This document shows positions 8,081-16,597 of a DNA stretch of 52,117 bases, in pieces (the first letter of the stretch is position 1; each line of letters begins with the position of its first letter). This stretch comes from Litorivivens sp041625495. Lineage in GTDB: Bacteria; Pseudomonadota; Gammaproteobacteria; Pseudomonadales; Spongiibacteraceae. Location of the stretch: the NCBI RefSeq assembly GCF_041625495.1, contig NZ_JBFJTH010000003.1:1-52117 (forward strand). Reading direction: 5' to 3'. The position numbers were made by a program, and so were the translations under genes. The notes below the pieces were generated by a model. That model did no database searches and was not told where the DNA came from. It was given only the letters and a program-made list of their open reading frames with translations.

Positions 8081-9457
8081 TTAGTCTTTGATGTATCTGT
8101 CGATTTCCTGATGCATATTCAGGATGATCTTTTCATAGTAATCCGCCAACCAAATTTGCTTTGCGCCCTGGGTATGGAGGCCTTTCTGAATGCGTGGAAT
8201 ATTCGCGAAATCCTGTCGTGGGATCTGCAGAAACTGTGCGGGATCATGTACGTCTGTCATTTTCTGCACTTCAGCGCGTTTGGGTTTTTCGGCGGCTGGC
8301 AATGTTTTGGTGGAATAGATTTCGAAGATGCAGGAGTTTGGATCAAAGCCATTGGGGCGAACCCGGTAAATCATGGTATTGCCGGCCTGGGGCAGAATCA
8401 TGAGATTGGGGAAGATAAAAATTTCGCCGCCCCATTGCGCTAATACCTGCGGTTCGGGTTTGGGCATGGGACGCTGCTGTTTGGCCGCCGTTTCGTAAAG
8501 TGCTTTCATATATTCCGCACCGAGCGACGAACCCTCTGGAATGGGTTTTCCTTTTAGTGAGCGCACTAACGCTACATCTTCAGCCAGTACCATGGCATCC
8601 ATGCCTTCGACCAGCAAGTTGAGTCGGTCAGCCATTAGATCTACTGGATCGCCTTCAACGCGGACGTGACCGGCCATGGGTGTTTTTTCGCCACCAAGAA
8701 AGCGACCGTGGCCGTGTTCAAAGGTTTCGTATAGGTGGTCCAGATGGCTGTAGTGTGGTGGTGGCGTGGCGACATCGTCGCCAAAGATGAAGTCGGCGCC
8801 TTCCTTCTCCAATTGTGGGTGCGTTGCGGGAACGTGGTAGCCCTCGAGGAAGGCTTCTACGGCGACTTTCCAGTTGGCCGGTACTTCAACAGATTTCCAC
8901 CAGTAGTGATGCATGTCGCCGATGGCGAGATCTTCAGTAAGTTGTTTGACTGGTGCGATGAAATCGGCAAACGAGCTGGGGTTTTTTCCTGGGTAGATAA
9001 AAACGAAACCGGCCCAGATCTCAACCGGTACCTCTTTCAGGGCAACGTCTTCATCTTTGAGTTTGCCGTCTCTGAACTGTTGGCGCTCCAGTACGTACTG
9101 GTTTTTGCCGGCTAGATCCCAGCGCCAGCCGTGGAAAGGGCAAATGATTCGGCATTTTTCAAAGCTGCCCGCATCTTCGGCCAGGGCGGTGCCACGATGT
9201 GGGCAGGCATTGTGATAGGCCTTGACGGTGTTCTCGTCGACCCGTACCACCATGATGGAGTGATGGCCTATATCGTAGACGGTGTAGTCGCCAGTTTCGG
9301 GAATTTCATCCAAGCGTGCCGCAGCTTGCCAGGTGTTGCTCCACAGACGTTCGTGCTCGAGGCGGGCAAATTCAGGGTCGGTGTAGCGGCCGCTGCGAAT
9401 GCCATGCTCCAGCGTTTTCCAGGATTCTGGCCAGTTGTCTGATGCAATCTTGTTCAT
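8081..9457 (-). CDS. Rieske non-haem iron oxygenase, alpha subunit
   Basis: Ring-hydroxylating oxygenase large subunit, 458 residues. The Rieske [2Fe-2S] ligands are Cys85 and His87 (CPHRG), then Cys106 and His109 (CPFHGW). The mononuclear iron ligands are His208 and His213 in EAFLEGYHVPATH, with a later Asp in QDFANI. The residue that normally bridges the two centres, usually Asp, is Glu205 here. No beta subunit, ferredoxin or reductase gene adjoins it, so electrons must come from elsewhere. It heads a two-gene unit with the TauD gene. The promoter gap to the divergent SMP-30 gene contains a palindrome (TTGTCCGTACAA) matching operators in front of the GntR gene at 50079, so GntR control is likely (inference). 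The start is ATG at 9457 after AAGGCG. Confidence 0.93.
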   Translation of the reverse strand: MNKIASDNWPESWKTLEHGIRSGRYTDPEFARLEHERLWSNTWQAAARLDEIPETGDYTVYDIGHHSIMVVRVDENTVKAYHNACPHRGTALAEDAGSFEKCRIICPFHGWRWDLAGKNQYVLERQQFRDGKLKDEDVALKEVPVEIWAGFVFIYPGKNPSSFADFIAPVKQLTEDLAIGDMHHYWWKSVEVPANWKVAVEAFLEGYHVPATHPQLEKEGADFIFGDDVATPPPHYSHLDHLYETFEHGHGRFLGGEKTPMAGHVRVEGDPVDLMADRLNLLVEGMDAMVLAEDVALVRSLKGKPIPEGSSLGAEYMKALYETAAKQQRPMPKPEPQVLAQWGGEIFIFPNLMILPQAGNTMIYRVRPNGFDPNSCIFEIYSTKTLPAAEKPKRAEVQKMTDVHDPAQFLQIPRQDFANIPRIQKGLHTQGAKQIWLADYYEKIILNMHQEIDRYIKD

Positions 9458-9576
9458 AGTTTTCGCCTTTGCCTTGGTTCTGATTTCGCGTTGAGCGTGA
9501 CAGGCGTTAGTTGTCCGTCTTGTGCATACTCAAGCATACCGTCGACGCATCATGGCTTCAATATTATATTTTTCAA

Positions 9577-9588
9577 TTGTCCGTACAA
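9577..9588. promoter_or_regulatory. Candidate GntR operator, Rieske promoter
   Basis: TTGTCCGTACAA, a 12-base palindrome with only the central pair unmatched, 120 bases ahead of the Rieske start at 9457. It is nearly identical to ATGTCCGTACAT at 49943-49954 and related to TGTACGTACA at 50019-50028, both in front of the GntR gene. Confidence 0.6.
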
Positions 9589-9676
9589 ATATATATTTAA
9601 TGCCAGTAAACGCTATAAAACATGATTTAATAGTTAAATTAAATAAAAAATAGATATGGACATATTTTATCATTTG

Positions 9677-9691
9677 ATGAACAGTGTTGAT
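9677..9691. promoter_or_regulatory. Copy of window-wide CAACACTGTTGA palindrome
   Basis: Reads ATCAACACTGTTCAT on the minus strand; a 15-base palindrome with one mismatched pair. It lies 12 bases upstream of a TTGACA -35 element for the SMP-30 operon. See the separate finding for all copies. Confidence 0.65.
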
Positions 9692-9826
9692 TATTATTAA
9701 TATTGACACGCTTTGGCTAGTCTAGGCGAGTCCGGAATGGATTTTTCCGTCGGCGGGAGGACGGCTGCGGCTGTTGAGCCTCGCTTTGTCACTTGGGTCA
9801 GGCAAGAAAATACAAGAGGGTAGGTT

Positions 9827-11422
9827 ATGTCATTACACGCGACCCGCTATCCCGGTGGGGTAAATCCTGATATTGCACCGGGCTGGCAGCTTGAGCGTTT
9901 ACTGCAGCCCAGCAGACTCTATGGCGCCAACGGCCTCCGTACGGGTGCTGACGGTCGACTATACGTTGCGCAGGTGTCTGGTAGTCAGATCAGCGCGATC
10001 GATGTGGATACAGGGCTGGTGGAAAGCATCAGCCCAATGGGCGGTGACATTGTGGCGCCCGACGACCTCGCCTTTGACGCTGCTGGCAATCTGTTTGCTA
10101 CGGAGATCACCGAAGGTCGCGTCAGTATGCTATCGCCAAGTGGCCAGAGTCGTGTTGTTTGCGGGGATATGCCGTGTGCCAACCCGATCACGATATATAA
10201 CGGCCGCCTGTTTGCGGGGGAGTGTCGTCCCGAGGGCCGCATTATGGAGCTGGATCTGAATGGTGCACCACCGCGCATTATTCTGGAAAACGTGCCGATG
10301 CCTAATGCGATGGAAGTGGGGCCGGACGGCAAACTGTATTTTCCGGTGATGGGGGTCAATGAAATCTGGCGAGTAAGCCTGGATGGCGGGCAACCCGAAG
10401 TAGTTGCCACCGAGCTGGGTGTGCCGGATGCCGTCAAGTTTGACGCAGATGGATTTATTGTCAGTACCCAGGTGGGCAGTGGTCAGGTATTGCGTATTAA
10501 CCTTGCGACCGGAGAGCGCGAAGTATTGGCGACAATCGCGCCGGGGCTGGATAACCTGAGTTTTATTGGCAAGCGGTTGTTTGTATCGAGCATTTCCGGG
10601 CAGGTTAACGAAATTCTCGGCGGTGGAAAATTGCGCTCGGTTATTCCCGACGGCATGCAATTTCCGCTCGGGCTGGCGGTGAACGAGGATGGCAATCTGT
10701 TTATTGCCGATGGCGGCTTCACCTACACGATGACGCCCGGTGGTGAGCCGCAGGTTGCAGGTATGCTTTTTTCACCGGGTTTTCCAGGTTATACCCGAGG
10801 CGTTGCAGCATCAGCTCCTGGTGAGTACGTCGTGACGACGGCCAATGGTCAGATTGCACGGTGGCAACCGGCAGGGCAGCGCAGCGACATTCTGGCAGAG
10901 GGTTTCGACCGGCTTTATGGCGTGGCGCTGGCTGGCGATACGGTATTTGCGGCAGATGCGGGCAGTGGGCGTCTGCTGGCTGTGCGCAACGGCGAAGTGT
11001 CTACGTTGGCCCAGGATCTTAAAGAACCGATGGGCGTTGCCGTGCACGACGACGCCGTGCTGGTCGCTGAAGAAAAAGCCGGTCGCGTGGTGAAAGTGGT
11101 CGGTAAGCGGGTTGAAACCGTGCTTGATGGTCTGCGTCAGCCGCAGGGAATACTGGTGCTGGGAGACCTGCTCTACATTGTTGATGTAGGTGCAAAATCT
11201 TTGATCGAACTAAACCTGTCCAGCGGCGCGCAGCGAACGCTGGCGCAGAATCTGCCGGTGGGTGCCCCCGATGGTGTGGTCCCCAAATTCCTGCAGGCGA
11301 TTCCCCCTCTCTCCGGGCCAATGGGCCCTTTTGCAGGGATTGCCGCGGGCGCAGATGGAACCCTTTACCTTTCAGGCGATGCGGACGGCAGCGTTATTGC
11401 GTTGCGCCCGATTGTGTCCTGA
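9827..11422 (+). CDS. SMP-30/gluconolactonase-like beta-propeller protein
   Basis: Repeat-containing protein of 531 residues with many propeller-blade motifs of the type NGLRTGADGRLYVAQ, DDLAFDAAGNLFATE, NAMEVGPDGKLYFPV and LGLAVNEDGNLFIADGGF, as in SMP-30/strictosidine-synthase-like and NHL/Vgb lactonases. There is no signal peptide, so it is probably cytoplasmic. The length is about twice that of a single SMP-30 domain (near 300), suggesting two propellers or one very large one. It opens an operon: the next gene, a dehydratase, follows after 27 bases. In a pathway containing a Baeyer-Villiger enzyme, a lactone-hydrolysing role is plausible, but I cannot identify catalytic metal ligands with confidence. 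The start is ATG at 9827 with a GAGGGTAGG site. Confidence 0.75.
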   Translation: MSLHATRYPGGVNPDIAPGWQLERLLQPSRLYGANGLRTGADGRLYVAQVSGSQISAIDVDTGLVESISPMGGDIVAPDDLAFDAAGNLFATEITEGRVSMLSPSGQSRVVCGDMPCANPITIYNGRLFAGECRPEGRIMELDLNGAPPRIILENVPMPNAMEVGPDGKLYFPVMGVNEIWRVSLDGGQPEVVATELGVPDAVKFDADGFIVSTQVGSGQVLRINLATGEREVLATIAPGLDNLSFIGKRLFVSSISGQVNEILGGGKLRSVIPDGMQFPLGLAVNEDGNLFIADGGFTYTMTPGGEPQVAGMLFSPGFPGYTRGVAASAPGEYVVTTANGQIARWQPAGQRSDILAEGFDRLYGVALAGDTVFAADAGSGRLLAVRNGEVSTLAQDLKEPMGVAVHDDAVLVAEEKAGRVVKVVGKRVETVLDGLRQPQGILVLGDLLYIVDVGAKSLIELNLSSGAQRTLAQNLPVGAPDGVVPKFLQAIPPLSGPMGPFAGIAAGADGTLYLSGDADGSVIALRPIVS

Positions 11423-11449
11423 CCCGATTATTTTTTTTGGAGTAGCACT

Positions 11450-12613
11450 ATGACGAAGCATACCCTCGATACATCTGATCTCGATGCACTGATGGGCAAG
11501 CCGATTGCGCCAGCGCGGATGAAAGAACCCTTGCACAACAATGATTTTCGTCGCTGGGTGCAGGCGATGCACTACCCGAACCTGCTGCACTACGATCACG
11601 ACTTCGCAGCAGAAGGACGCTACGGCAAGCTGGTGGCACCGCAGTCTTTTGCGGTGGCAACCGATGACGGCCACGGTGCCGGCCCGGCTTGCGTCGGCAA
11701 AATTCCGGATTCTCACCTGATATTTGGCGGTGACGAGTGGTGGTTCTACGGCCCGCGCATTTTCGGTGGCGACGAAATTACTAACGAAAAAGTGCCCTTG
11801 GATTACAGCATTAAAGAAACAAGCTTTGCCGGCCCCACCTGTTTCCAGCGTGGTGACAACAACTACTACAACCAGGACGGGGACTTCATAGCGAAACAGC
11901 GCTCCACTGCCATTCGTTACAGCCGCGAGGCAGCGGTGGAAATGGGTGCAATGGAGCCGACTGAAGACCCGATCTGGACCCCGGAGCAGTTGGAAGATAT
12001 CCAGTCGAAGAAATACGAATACATCAAGATGATGCACGACCTGGGGCATGGCAAGCGCTACTGGGACGACGTAAATGTTGGTGACGAGCTTCCCGTTCGT
12101 ATTATCGGACCACACAGTATTGCCAGCTTCACCACTGAATGGCGCGCCTATCTGTTTACGATCTGGGGCGGCACCCATCGTCCCGGTATGGACATGGAGG
12201 CAATGGGCTTTACCGCAGAGTTTGCCGGCCATGAAAATGACCCGGTAATGGAGCGGGATAACCCTGAGCTGACTGATGGCGCCTATTTTGGTCCCTCGCG
12301 CGGCCATCTATTCCCGGAGTGGGCACACCGCATTGGTATGTCTCGCGCATACGGCTACGGCGCCTCGATGGGGGCTTGGGTGCTGGATTATCTGGCGGGA
12401 TGGGCCGGCGAGTGGGGGCAGGTTGTCCACAGTAAAGCAGCGTACCGAGGCCCGGCATTTACGGGAGATATCACGGTTCTGTCTGCCAAAGTGGTTGACA
12501 AGAAAGTCGATGAAGAGGGCCGCAATATCATTCAGGTTGAATGCAAAATGGCTACGCAGACGGATTCGGTCATGGCCACGGCCACCGCAGAGATTGAGCT
12601 GCCGACGAAGTAA
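11450..12613 (+). CDS. MaoC / FAS1-like double-hotdog dehydratase
   Basis: Acyl-CoA dehydratase-like protein of 387 residues. It has an N-terminal FAS1-dehydratase-like hotdog (about 20-165) and a C-terminal MaoC-type hotdog (about 195-385, from RYWDDVNVGDELP). Family members hydrate enoyl-CoA or dehydrate (3R)-hydroxyacyl-CoA. Where R-hydratases have D-x-N-P-x-H, this protein has YPNLLH (42-47): Asn44 and His47 are kept but the aspartate is not. Its paralogue at 15373 keeps D-x-N-P but has Trp instead of His. It follows the SMP-30 gene by 27 bases and ends before a strong terminator. The substrate is unknown; the family assignment is firm. Confidence 0.82.
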   Translation: MTKHTLDTSDLDALMGKPIAPARMKEPLHNNDFRRWVQAMHYPNLLHYDHDFAAEGRYGKLVAPQSFAVATDDGHGAGPACVGKIPDSHLIFGGDEWWFYGPRIFGGDEITNEKVPLDYSIKETSFAGPTCFQRGDNNYYNQDGDFIAKQRSTAIRYSREAAVEMGAMEPTEDPIWTPEQLEDIQSKKYEYIKMMHDLGHGKRYWDDVNVGDELPVRIIGPHSIASFTTEWRAYLFTIWGGTHRPGMDMEAMGFTAEFAGHENDPVMERDNPELTDGAYFGPSRGHLFPEWAHRIGMSRAYGYGASMGAWVLDYLAGWAGEWGQVVHSKAAYRGPAFTGDITVLSAKVVDKKVDEEGRNIIQVECKMATQTDSVMATATAEIELPTK

Positions 12614-12629
12614 GGTCGCGAAGCTGGTT

Positions 12630-12661
12630 GGGGCGGCGGTTGTCTATCGCTGCCCCTTTTT
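12630..12661 (+). terminator. Rho-independent terminator after dehydratase gene
   Basis: A 9-bp GC-rich stem (12630-12638 GGGGCGGCG with 12648-12656 CGCTGCCCC, one G-U pair) and a 9-base loop, followed by TTTTTGTTTT. It ends the SMP-30/dehydratase transcript. The next gene starts 35 bases later, so some read-through is possible. Confidence 0.85.
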
Positions 12662-12695
12662 GTTTTAGGCGGATAAAAGATTACGGAGAGCGGTC

Positions 12696-13607
12696 ATGTC
12701 AGATTTGCAATTCGGTGGGCGCGTAGCGGTGATTACCGGCGCGGGTAGGGGGCTCGGGCGCGCTTATGCGCTCTTGCTTGCTGCGCAGGGCGCACGTGTC
12801 GTGGTTAACGATCCGGGCAGCAGTCTGCAGGGCGACGGCATGGATGTTGGGCCGGCTCAGTCTGTGGTTGACGAGATTGTGGCCAGCGGCGGGCAAGCTG
12901 TCGCCAATACTGATTCGGTCGCCACGCCCGAGGGAGGAAAAAATATTGTCGACGCGGCGATCCAGGCCTATGGGCAGATCGATATTCTGATTCACAACGC
13001 CGGTATTGTGCGACCGGCGTCTCTGCGCGATATGACATATCAGGATTTTAACGATGTGCTTGATGTGCATTTGCACGGCGCTTTTAACGTGGTTAAGCCA
13101 GCGTTTCCTTTAATGTGCGATGCAGGCTTTGGTCGAATAGTGCTTACCGGTTCTATCGGCGGTCTCTATGGCAATCACAAGCAGGCCAATTATGGCGTAG
13201 CCAAAGCCGGCATGATCGGGCTTTCCAATGTGGTTGCGCTGGAAGGTGATGAGCACAACGTAAAGTGCAATTTGATTATCCCGGGGGCGGTCACCCGGAT
13301 GGCGGAAGGTATTGATACCTCTGCCTACCCACCCATGGAGCCAGAACTGGTGGCGCCGGTTGTCGGTTGGCTCAGCCATGACAGCTGCACTATCACCGGA
13401 GAAATGTTGGTATCCATCGCTGGCCGAGTGGCGCGCACTGCAATCGCCGAAAGTCGGGGGGTTTATCAACCTGCCTGGACCATGGCGGAGGTGGGCGAGC
13501 GCATCGATGAAATTCGCGATACCGCTGAGCCGCTTGTGTTTCCGGTGGTGCCTTCGGCCCACGTAGATCATATTCGCTACAGTTTTGCGATGGCATCGAA
13601 AGGTTAA
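12696..13607 (+). CDS. SDR, MFE-2-type 3-hydroxyacyl-CoA dehydrogenase
   Basis: SDR of 303 residues resembling the (3R)-hydroxyacyl-CoA dehydrogenase domain of peroxisomal multifunctional enzyme 2. It shows TGAGRGLG at 14-21, HNAG at 100-103, and catalytic Ser153, Tyr166 and Lys170 (YGVAK). The long C-terminal tail (about 200-303) is typical of this group rather than of FabG. Residues 38-40 (NDP) after beta-2 suggest NAD preference. A paralogue of identical length at 17864-18775 has the same motif positions and long identical runs. With a MaoC-type dehydratase it would form an R-specific beta-oxidation pair. It starts at ATG 12696 after ACGGAGAG. Which acyl-CoA it acts on is unknown. Confidence 0.88.
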   Translation: MSDLQFGGRVAVITGAGRGLGRAYALLLAAQGARVVVNDPGSSLQGDGMDVGPAQSVVDEIVASGGQAVANTDSVATPEGGKNIVDAAIQAYGQIDILIHNAGIVRPASLRDMTYQDFNDVLDVHLHGAFNVVKPAFPLMCDAGFGRIVLTGSIGGLYGNHKQANYGVAKAGMIGLSNVVALEGDEHNVKCNLIIPGAVTRMAEGIDTSAYPPMEPELVAPVVGWLSHDSCTITGEMLVSIAGRVARTAIAESRGVYQPAWTMAEVGERIDEIRDTAEPLVFPVVPSAHVDHIRYSFAMASKG

Positions 13608-13730
13608 CGGTGCTGGATGTTTGCGGGCTGTGGCAGCGCGGGTGCGGCGCCGGAGCATCCAGCGCTATTCAATATATAAAAGTTAATTCAGTATTTGAAA
13701 TGCCGATGGGTGTGTGGCATTGTGTACATC

Positions 13731-13745
13731 AACAACGCTGTTGAT
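13731..13745. promoter_or_regulatory. Copy of window-wide palindrome, CoA-ligase promoter
   Basis: AACAACGCTGTTGAT, 44 bases upstream of the CoA-ligase start at 13789, in a 181-base gap with an AT-rich stretch (13664-13700). It can also be read as ATCAACA-ACGC-TGTTGAT (13728-13745), a perfect 7-bp inverted repeat. It suggests that the ligase and following dehydratase have their own regulated promoter. Confidence 0.65.
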
Positions 13746-13788
13746 TAGCGGCGACTATGTATCGTTCTACTGAGCTACCGGTGAAACA

Positions 13789-15357
13789 ATGGCCAAACTG
13801 ACTGACTACACCTCCTACGCTGATGCACAGGCCCACGCCAGTTCATCAGCACTTTGGGAGTTGTTTGATGGTGACCGCGAGCACCTGAATATTGCCCACG
13901 AGTGCATGACCCGCCACGCAGATGGCAGCGGTCGCACCGCCGTTCGAATAGCCCATGCGGACGGGGCAGATGAGATCCTGAGTTTTGACGAAATTGCTGC
14001 GCGCTCTGCGCAGTTTGCCCATTGGCTGGTGGAAAAAGGCATCCAGCCGGGCGATCGAATAGCTTTTATGCTTGAGCCCTCGCTGCCCTTTTATACCAGT
14101 CTGTTTGGCGCAATGATGACTGGCGCCATCTCGGTACCGCTGTTTACCCTGTTTGGGCTGGATGGCCTTCGTCTGCGCGTGGATGACTGCAAACCAAAAT
14201 TGCTGGTTACCAACGATGACAAATCAGATATTGCCCATCAGGTTGACGGGCTCGATATCGTAGTTGCCAACGACAATCTGCTTAATGAAATCAGCCAGTA
14301 CCCAACGGTCTTTGAAACCCGCACCAAGGCCTCCGATCTTGCGGTATTCCAATACACTTCCGGCACTACTCGCGAGTTACCGGCGGCAGTAAAGCATACC
14401 CATAAGTCACTGGTTACCCTGATGTTCGCGGCGCTCTATGGCACTGGTATTCGGCCGGGCGATGAGTACTTCTGTCCTTCGTCGCCCGCGTGGGGGCACG
14501 GTCTTTGGCACGGCACACTTGCACCGTTAGCTTTGGGTGTTACCACCGGTACTTTCGCGGGTCGCTTTGACGCAGTGCGTCTAATGAAGGCATTGCAGGA
14601 TTACAAGATCACCAATATGTCTGCGGCAGCCACCCACTACCGAATGATGAAAAACTCCGGCAAGGGTGATGACTTTAGCTTCGCGATCAACAAGCTTTCT
14701 TTCACGGGAGAACCTTGCGATCCGGGCACCCTGGAATTTATTGACGAAACCTTCAAGGTGCCGGCCTGCAGTATGTATGGCACTACCGAAATCGGCGTAG
14801 TGCTGGTCAATTTCCCCGGCGCTCAGGACTACGATGTAAAGCCCGGTTCGCTAGGGAAGCCTATTCCCGGCCTGAAGCTGCAGGTGCAGCGCAGCGACGG
14901 CACAGAAACGGATGCCGATGAAGTAGGCGAATTGATGCTCTGGAAGCGCGACCACTGGGAGACAACCAAAGATCTGGCCCGTCGCGACCAAGACGGCTAT
15001 CTCTACCACTGCGGGCGTGCCGATGACGTGATCATTTCTGCCGGTTGGACCATGAGTGCCGTCGAAATTGAAAACACCATGCTCAAACACGATGCGGTGG
15101 ATGAAGTTGCGGTTATTGGCGTACCTGATGAAACCCGTGGCCAAGTAGTAAAAGCGTTTGTTGTCGGCAAGCAGCAAGGCAGCGACGCATTGATTAAAGA
15201 GCTGCAGGAATTTACCCGGAGCCGCCTGGCCCAGCATGAATTCCCGCGCATTGTTGAATTTGTGAGTGAACTTCCCAAAACGCCGGCAGGCAAAGTTCAC
15301 CGCAAGATCTTGCGTGACCGCGAAACAGCGAAAGCTGCAGCGGCCGCCGGCGTTTAA
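13789..15357 (+). CDS. AMP-dependent acyl/aryl-CoA ligase
   Basis: ANL-superfamily ligase of 522 residues that would activate a carboxylic acid to its CoA thioester with ATP. The phosphate-binding motif is YTSGTTRELPAAVKHTH (189-205), in which the usual G-x-P-K segment is replaced by RELPAAVK. Other signatures are YGTTEIG, the hinge region CGRADDVIISAGWTMSAVEIE, and the catalytic lysine Lys502 in TPAGKVHRKILR. The start is ATG at 13789 with a modest GGTGA site. It has its own promoter gap carrying a copy of the window-wide palindrome and is followed after 15 bases by the second dehydratase gene. The substrate is unknown; sequence style and context fit a cyclic or branched acid. Confidence 0.9.
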   Translation: MAKLTDYTSYADAQAHASSSALWELFDGDREHLNIAHECMTRHADGSGRTAVRIAHADGADEILSFDEIAARSAQFAHWLVEKGIQPGDRIAFMLEPSLPFYTSLFGAMMTGAISVPLFTLFGLDGLRLRVDDCKPKLLVTNDDKSDIAHQVDGLDIVVANDNLLNEISQYPTVFETRTKASDLAVFQYTSGTTRELPAAVKHTHKSLVTLMFAALYGTGIRPGDEYFCPSSPAWGHGLWHGTLAPLALGVTTGTFAGRFDAVRLMKALQDYKITNMSAAATHYRMMKNSGKGDDFSFAINKLSFTGEPCDPGTLEFIDETFKVPACSMYGTTEIGVVLVNFPGAQDYDVKPGSLGKPIPGLKLQVQRSDGTETDADEVGELMLWKRDHWETTKDLARRDQDGYLYHCGRADDVIISAGWTMSAVEIENTMLKHDAVDEVAVIGVPDETRGQVVKAFVVGKQQGSDALIKELQEFTRSRLAQHEFPRIVEFVSELPKTPAGKVHRKILRDRETAKAAAAAGV

Positions 15358-15372
15358 ACTTAGGAGAGGAAA

Positions 15373-16500
15373 ATGGCAGAGAACAAATTCCCCAAAATCA
15401 CCGAAGAAGGTCTGGAATCCCTTCGCAAGCGTATCGGTGTAAAAATTGAAAATACGATCGAGCCTTGGAACTACGAAGCTACTCGAGACGCGATCCGTCA
15501 TTACGCCCACGGTATTGGTGATGACAACCCGCTGTGGTGTGATCCCGAGTATGCCAAGAACACGAAGTACGGTGAACTTGTTGCGCTGCCCAGCTTTATG
15601 TTTACCACCAGCCGTATTATTTCTGGTTACTGCGGTGGTCTGTCTGGCGTGCATGCCATGTGGGCGGGTGCAGACTGGAACTGGCACAAGCCGGTAATGC
15701 GTAACGATTCCATTCGCACAGAAGCCTACCTGAAAGATCTGGTAGAGCATCAGACTAAGTTTGCGGGTCGTTCGTTCCAGCAGATTTACCATGTTGATTT
15801 TTACAACCAGCATGGTGATCTGGTAGCCGACGCCGATAGCTGGGTCTTTCGAACCGACCGCGACGAAGCGCGAGAGCGTGGTACTAAATACACTGACGTA
15901 AAAGGCAAGGTTGAACCGCATACGGATGAGCAGCTGGCTCAGTGGAGCAAGCTTTACGATCAGGAAGAAATTCGCGGCGCAACCCCCCGCTATTGGGAAG
16001 ATGTGCAGGAAGGCGAAGAATTGCCTACCATGATGAAAGGTCCCATGACAGTGACCGGCTTTATCTGTTACGCGCAGGGTTGGGGTGGTCTGTATATTCG
16101 GGCCAACAAGCTGGCTTACAAAATGCAGCAGAAGCATCCCGGTACGGGCATCAAGAACCGCTTCAATGTGCCGGATTGCCCTGAGCGTGTTCACTGGGAT
16201 GAAGACTTTGCTCTGCAGGTTGGTGCACCCGGCGCCTATGATTATGGCCCCGAGCGAACTTCCTGGTTGACTCACCATTGCACGAACTGGATGGGGGACG
16301 ACGGGTTCCTGACCAAACATAAAAGCCAGATCCGCCGTCATAACCCCGATGGTGATGTGATCTTTATTAAGGGGCAGGTGACACGCAAGTTCCAGGAGAA
16401 CGGCAAGTGCTTTGTGGAAATCAGCCAGCGTGCTGAAACACATCGTGGCGAGCTGTCTGCCACCGGTGCTGCTATTGTTGAGCTGCCATCCAAAGGCTGA
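15373..16500 (+). CDS. MaoC / FAS1-like double-hotdog dehydratase
   Basis: Second double-hotdog dehydratase-like protein, 375 residues, paralogous to 11450-12613. The N-terminal domain carries GDDNPLW (49-55): Asp50 and Asn52 match the R-hydratase D-x-N-P-x-H motif but Trp55 replaces His, which is common in the FAS1-like group. The C-terminal MaoC-type domain begins near RYWEDVQEGEELP (about 205). It starts 15 bases after the CoA ligase with AGGAGAGG and is certainly cotranscribed with it. Two hairpins follow the stop, the second a strong terminator. It probably hydrates an enoyl-CoA intermediate made from the ligase product; that order is inference. Confidence 0.84.
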   Translation: MAENKFPKITEEGLESLRKRIGVKIENTIEPWNYEATRDAIRHYAHGIGDDNPLWCDPEYAKNTKYGELVALPSFMFTTSRIISGYCGGLSGVHAMWAGADWNWHKPVMRNDSIRTEAYLKDLVEHQTKFAGRSFQQIYHVDFYNQHGDLVADADSWVFRTDRDEARERGTKYTDVKGKVEPHTDEQLAQWSKLYDQEEIRGATPRYWEDVQEGEELPTMMKGPMTVTGFICYAQGWGGLYIRANKLAYKMQQKHPGTGIKNRFNVPDCPERVHWDEDFALQVGAPGAYDYGPERTSWLTHHCTNWMGDDGFLTKHKSQIRRHNPDGDVIFIKGQVTRKFQENGKCFVEISQRAETHRGELSATGAAIVELPSKG

Positions 16501-16506
16501 TCAGCG

Positions 16507-16524
16507 CCCGCTCGCAAGAGCGGG
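16507..16524 (+). terminator. Short GNRA-loop hairpin after dehydratase stop
   Basis: CCCGCTC-GCAA-GAGCGGG, a 7-bp stem closed by a GCAA tetraloop and followed by TTTATAG. It lies six bases after the stop codon. The U-tract is short, so it may protect or weakly terminate the message; the main terminator is the next hairpin. Confidence 0.55.
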
Positions 16525-16540
16525 TTTATAGAATTTACAG

Positions 16541-16572
16541 GGATGGTTCCTTACGGGGAGCCGTCCTTTTTT
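16541..16572 (+). terminator. Rho-independent terminator before CaiB gene
   Basis: A 10-bp stem (GGATGGTTCC 16541-16550 with GGAGCCGTCC 16557-16566, two G-U pairs), loop TTACGG, then six Ts (16567-16572). It ends the ligase/dehydratase transcript and implies that the CoA-transferase at 16628 either has its own promoter or depends on read-through. Confidence 0.85.
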
Positions 16573-16597
16573 GCCATCTGTGGTGGTGAGATTTCCC

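Larger units (their letters stand above)
9458..9826. other. Divergent promoter region, AT-rich
   Basis: A 369-base gap between divergent operons (Rieske/TauD and SMP-30/dehydratase). Bases 9560-9700 are strongly AT-rich compared with the rest of the window. It contains one candidate GntR operator (9577-9588), one copy of the window-wide palindrome (9677-9691), and a good -35 hexamer TTGACA at 9703-9708 for the plus-strand operon, though I see no convincing -10 at the right distance. The last 100 bases are GC-rich leader. I see no coding frame. Confidence 0.7.

Noticed and set aside
9709..9730. Possible sigma-54 promoter (TTGGC...GC) before the SMP-30 gene
   Set aside because: The spacing between the GG and GC elements is off by one and the consensus is otherwise poor.
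13612..13663. GCTGGATG/CATCCAGC inverted repeat after the SDR gene as a terminator
   Set aside because: An 8-bp stem with a 36-base loop and no U-run; not convincing as a terminator.
14851..16443. 530-codon antisense open frame across the ligase and dehydratase genes
   Set aside because: It is opposite two clear, motif-bearing genes; long antisense frames arise from codon bias at this GC content and its product has no protein-like motifs.
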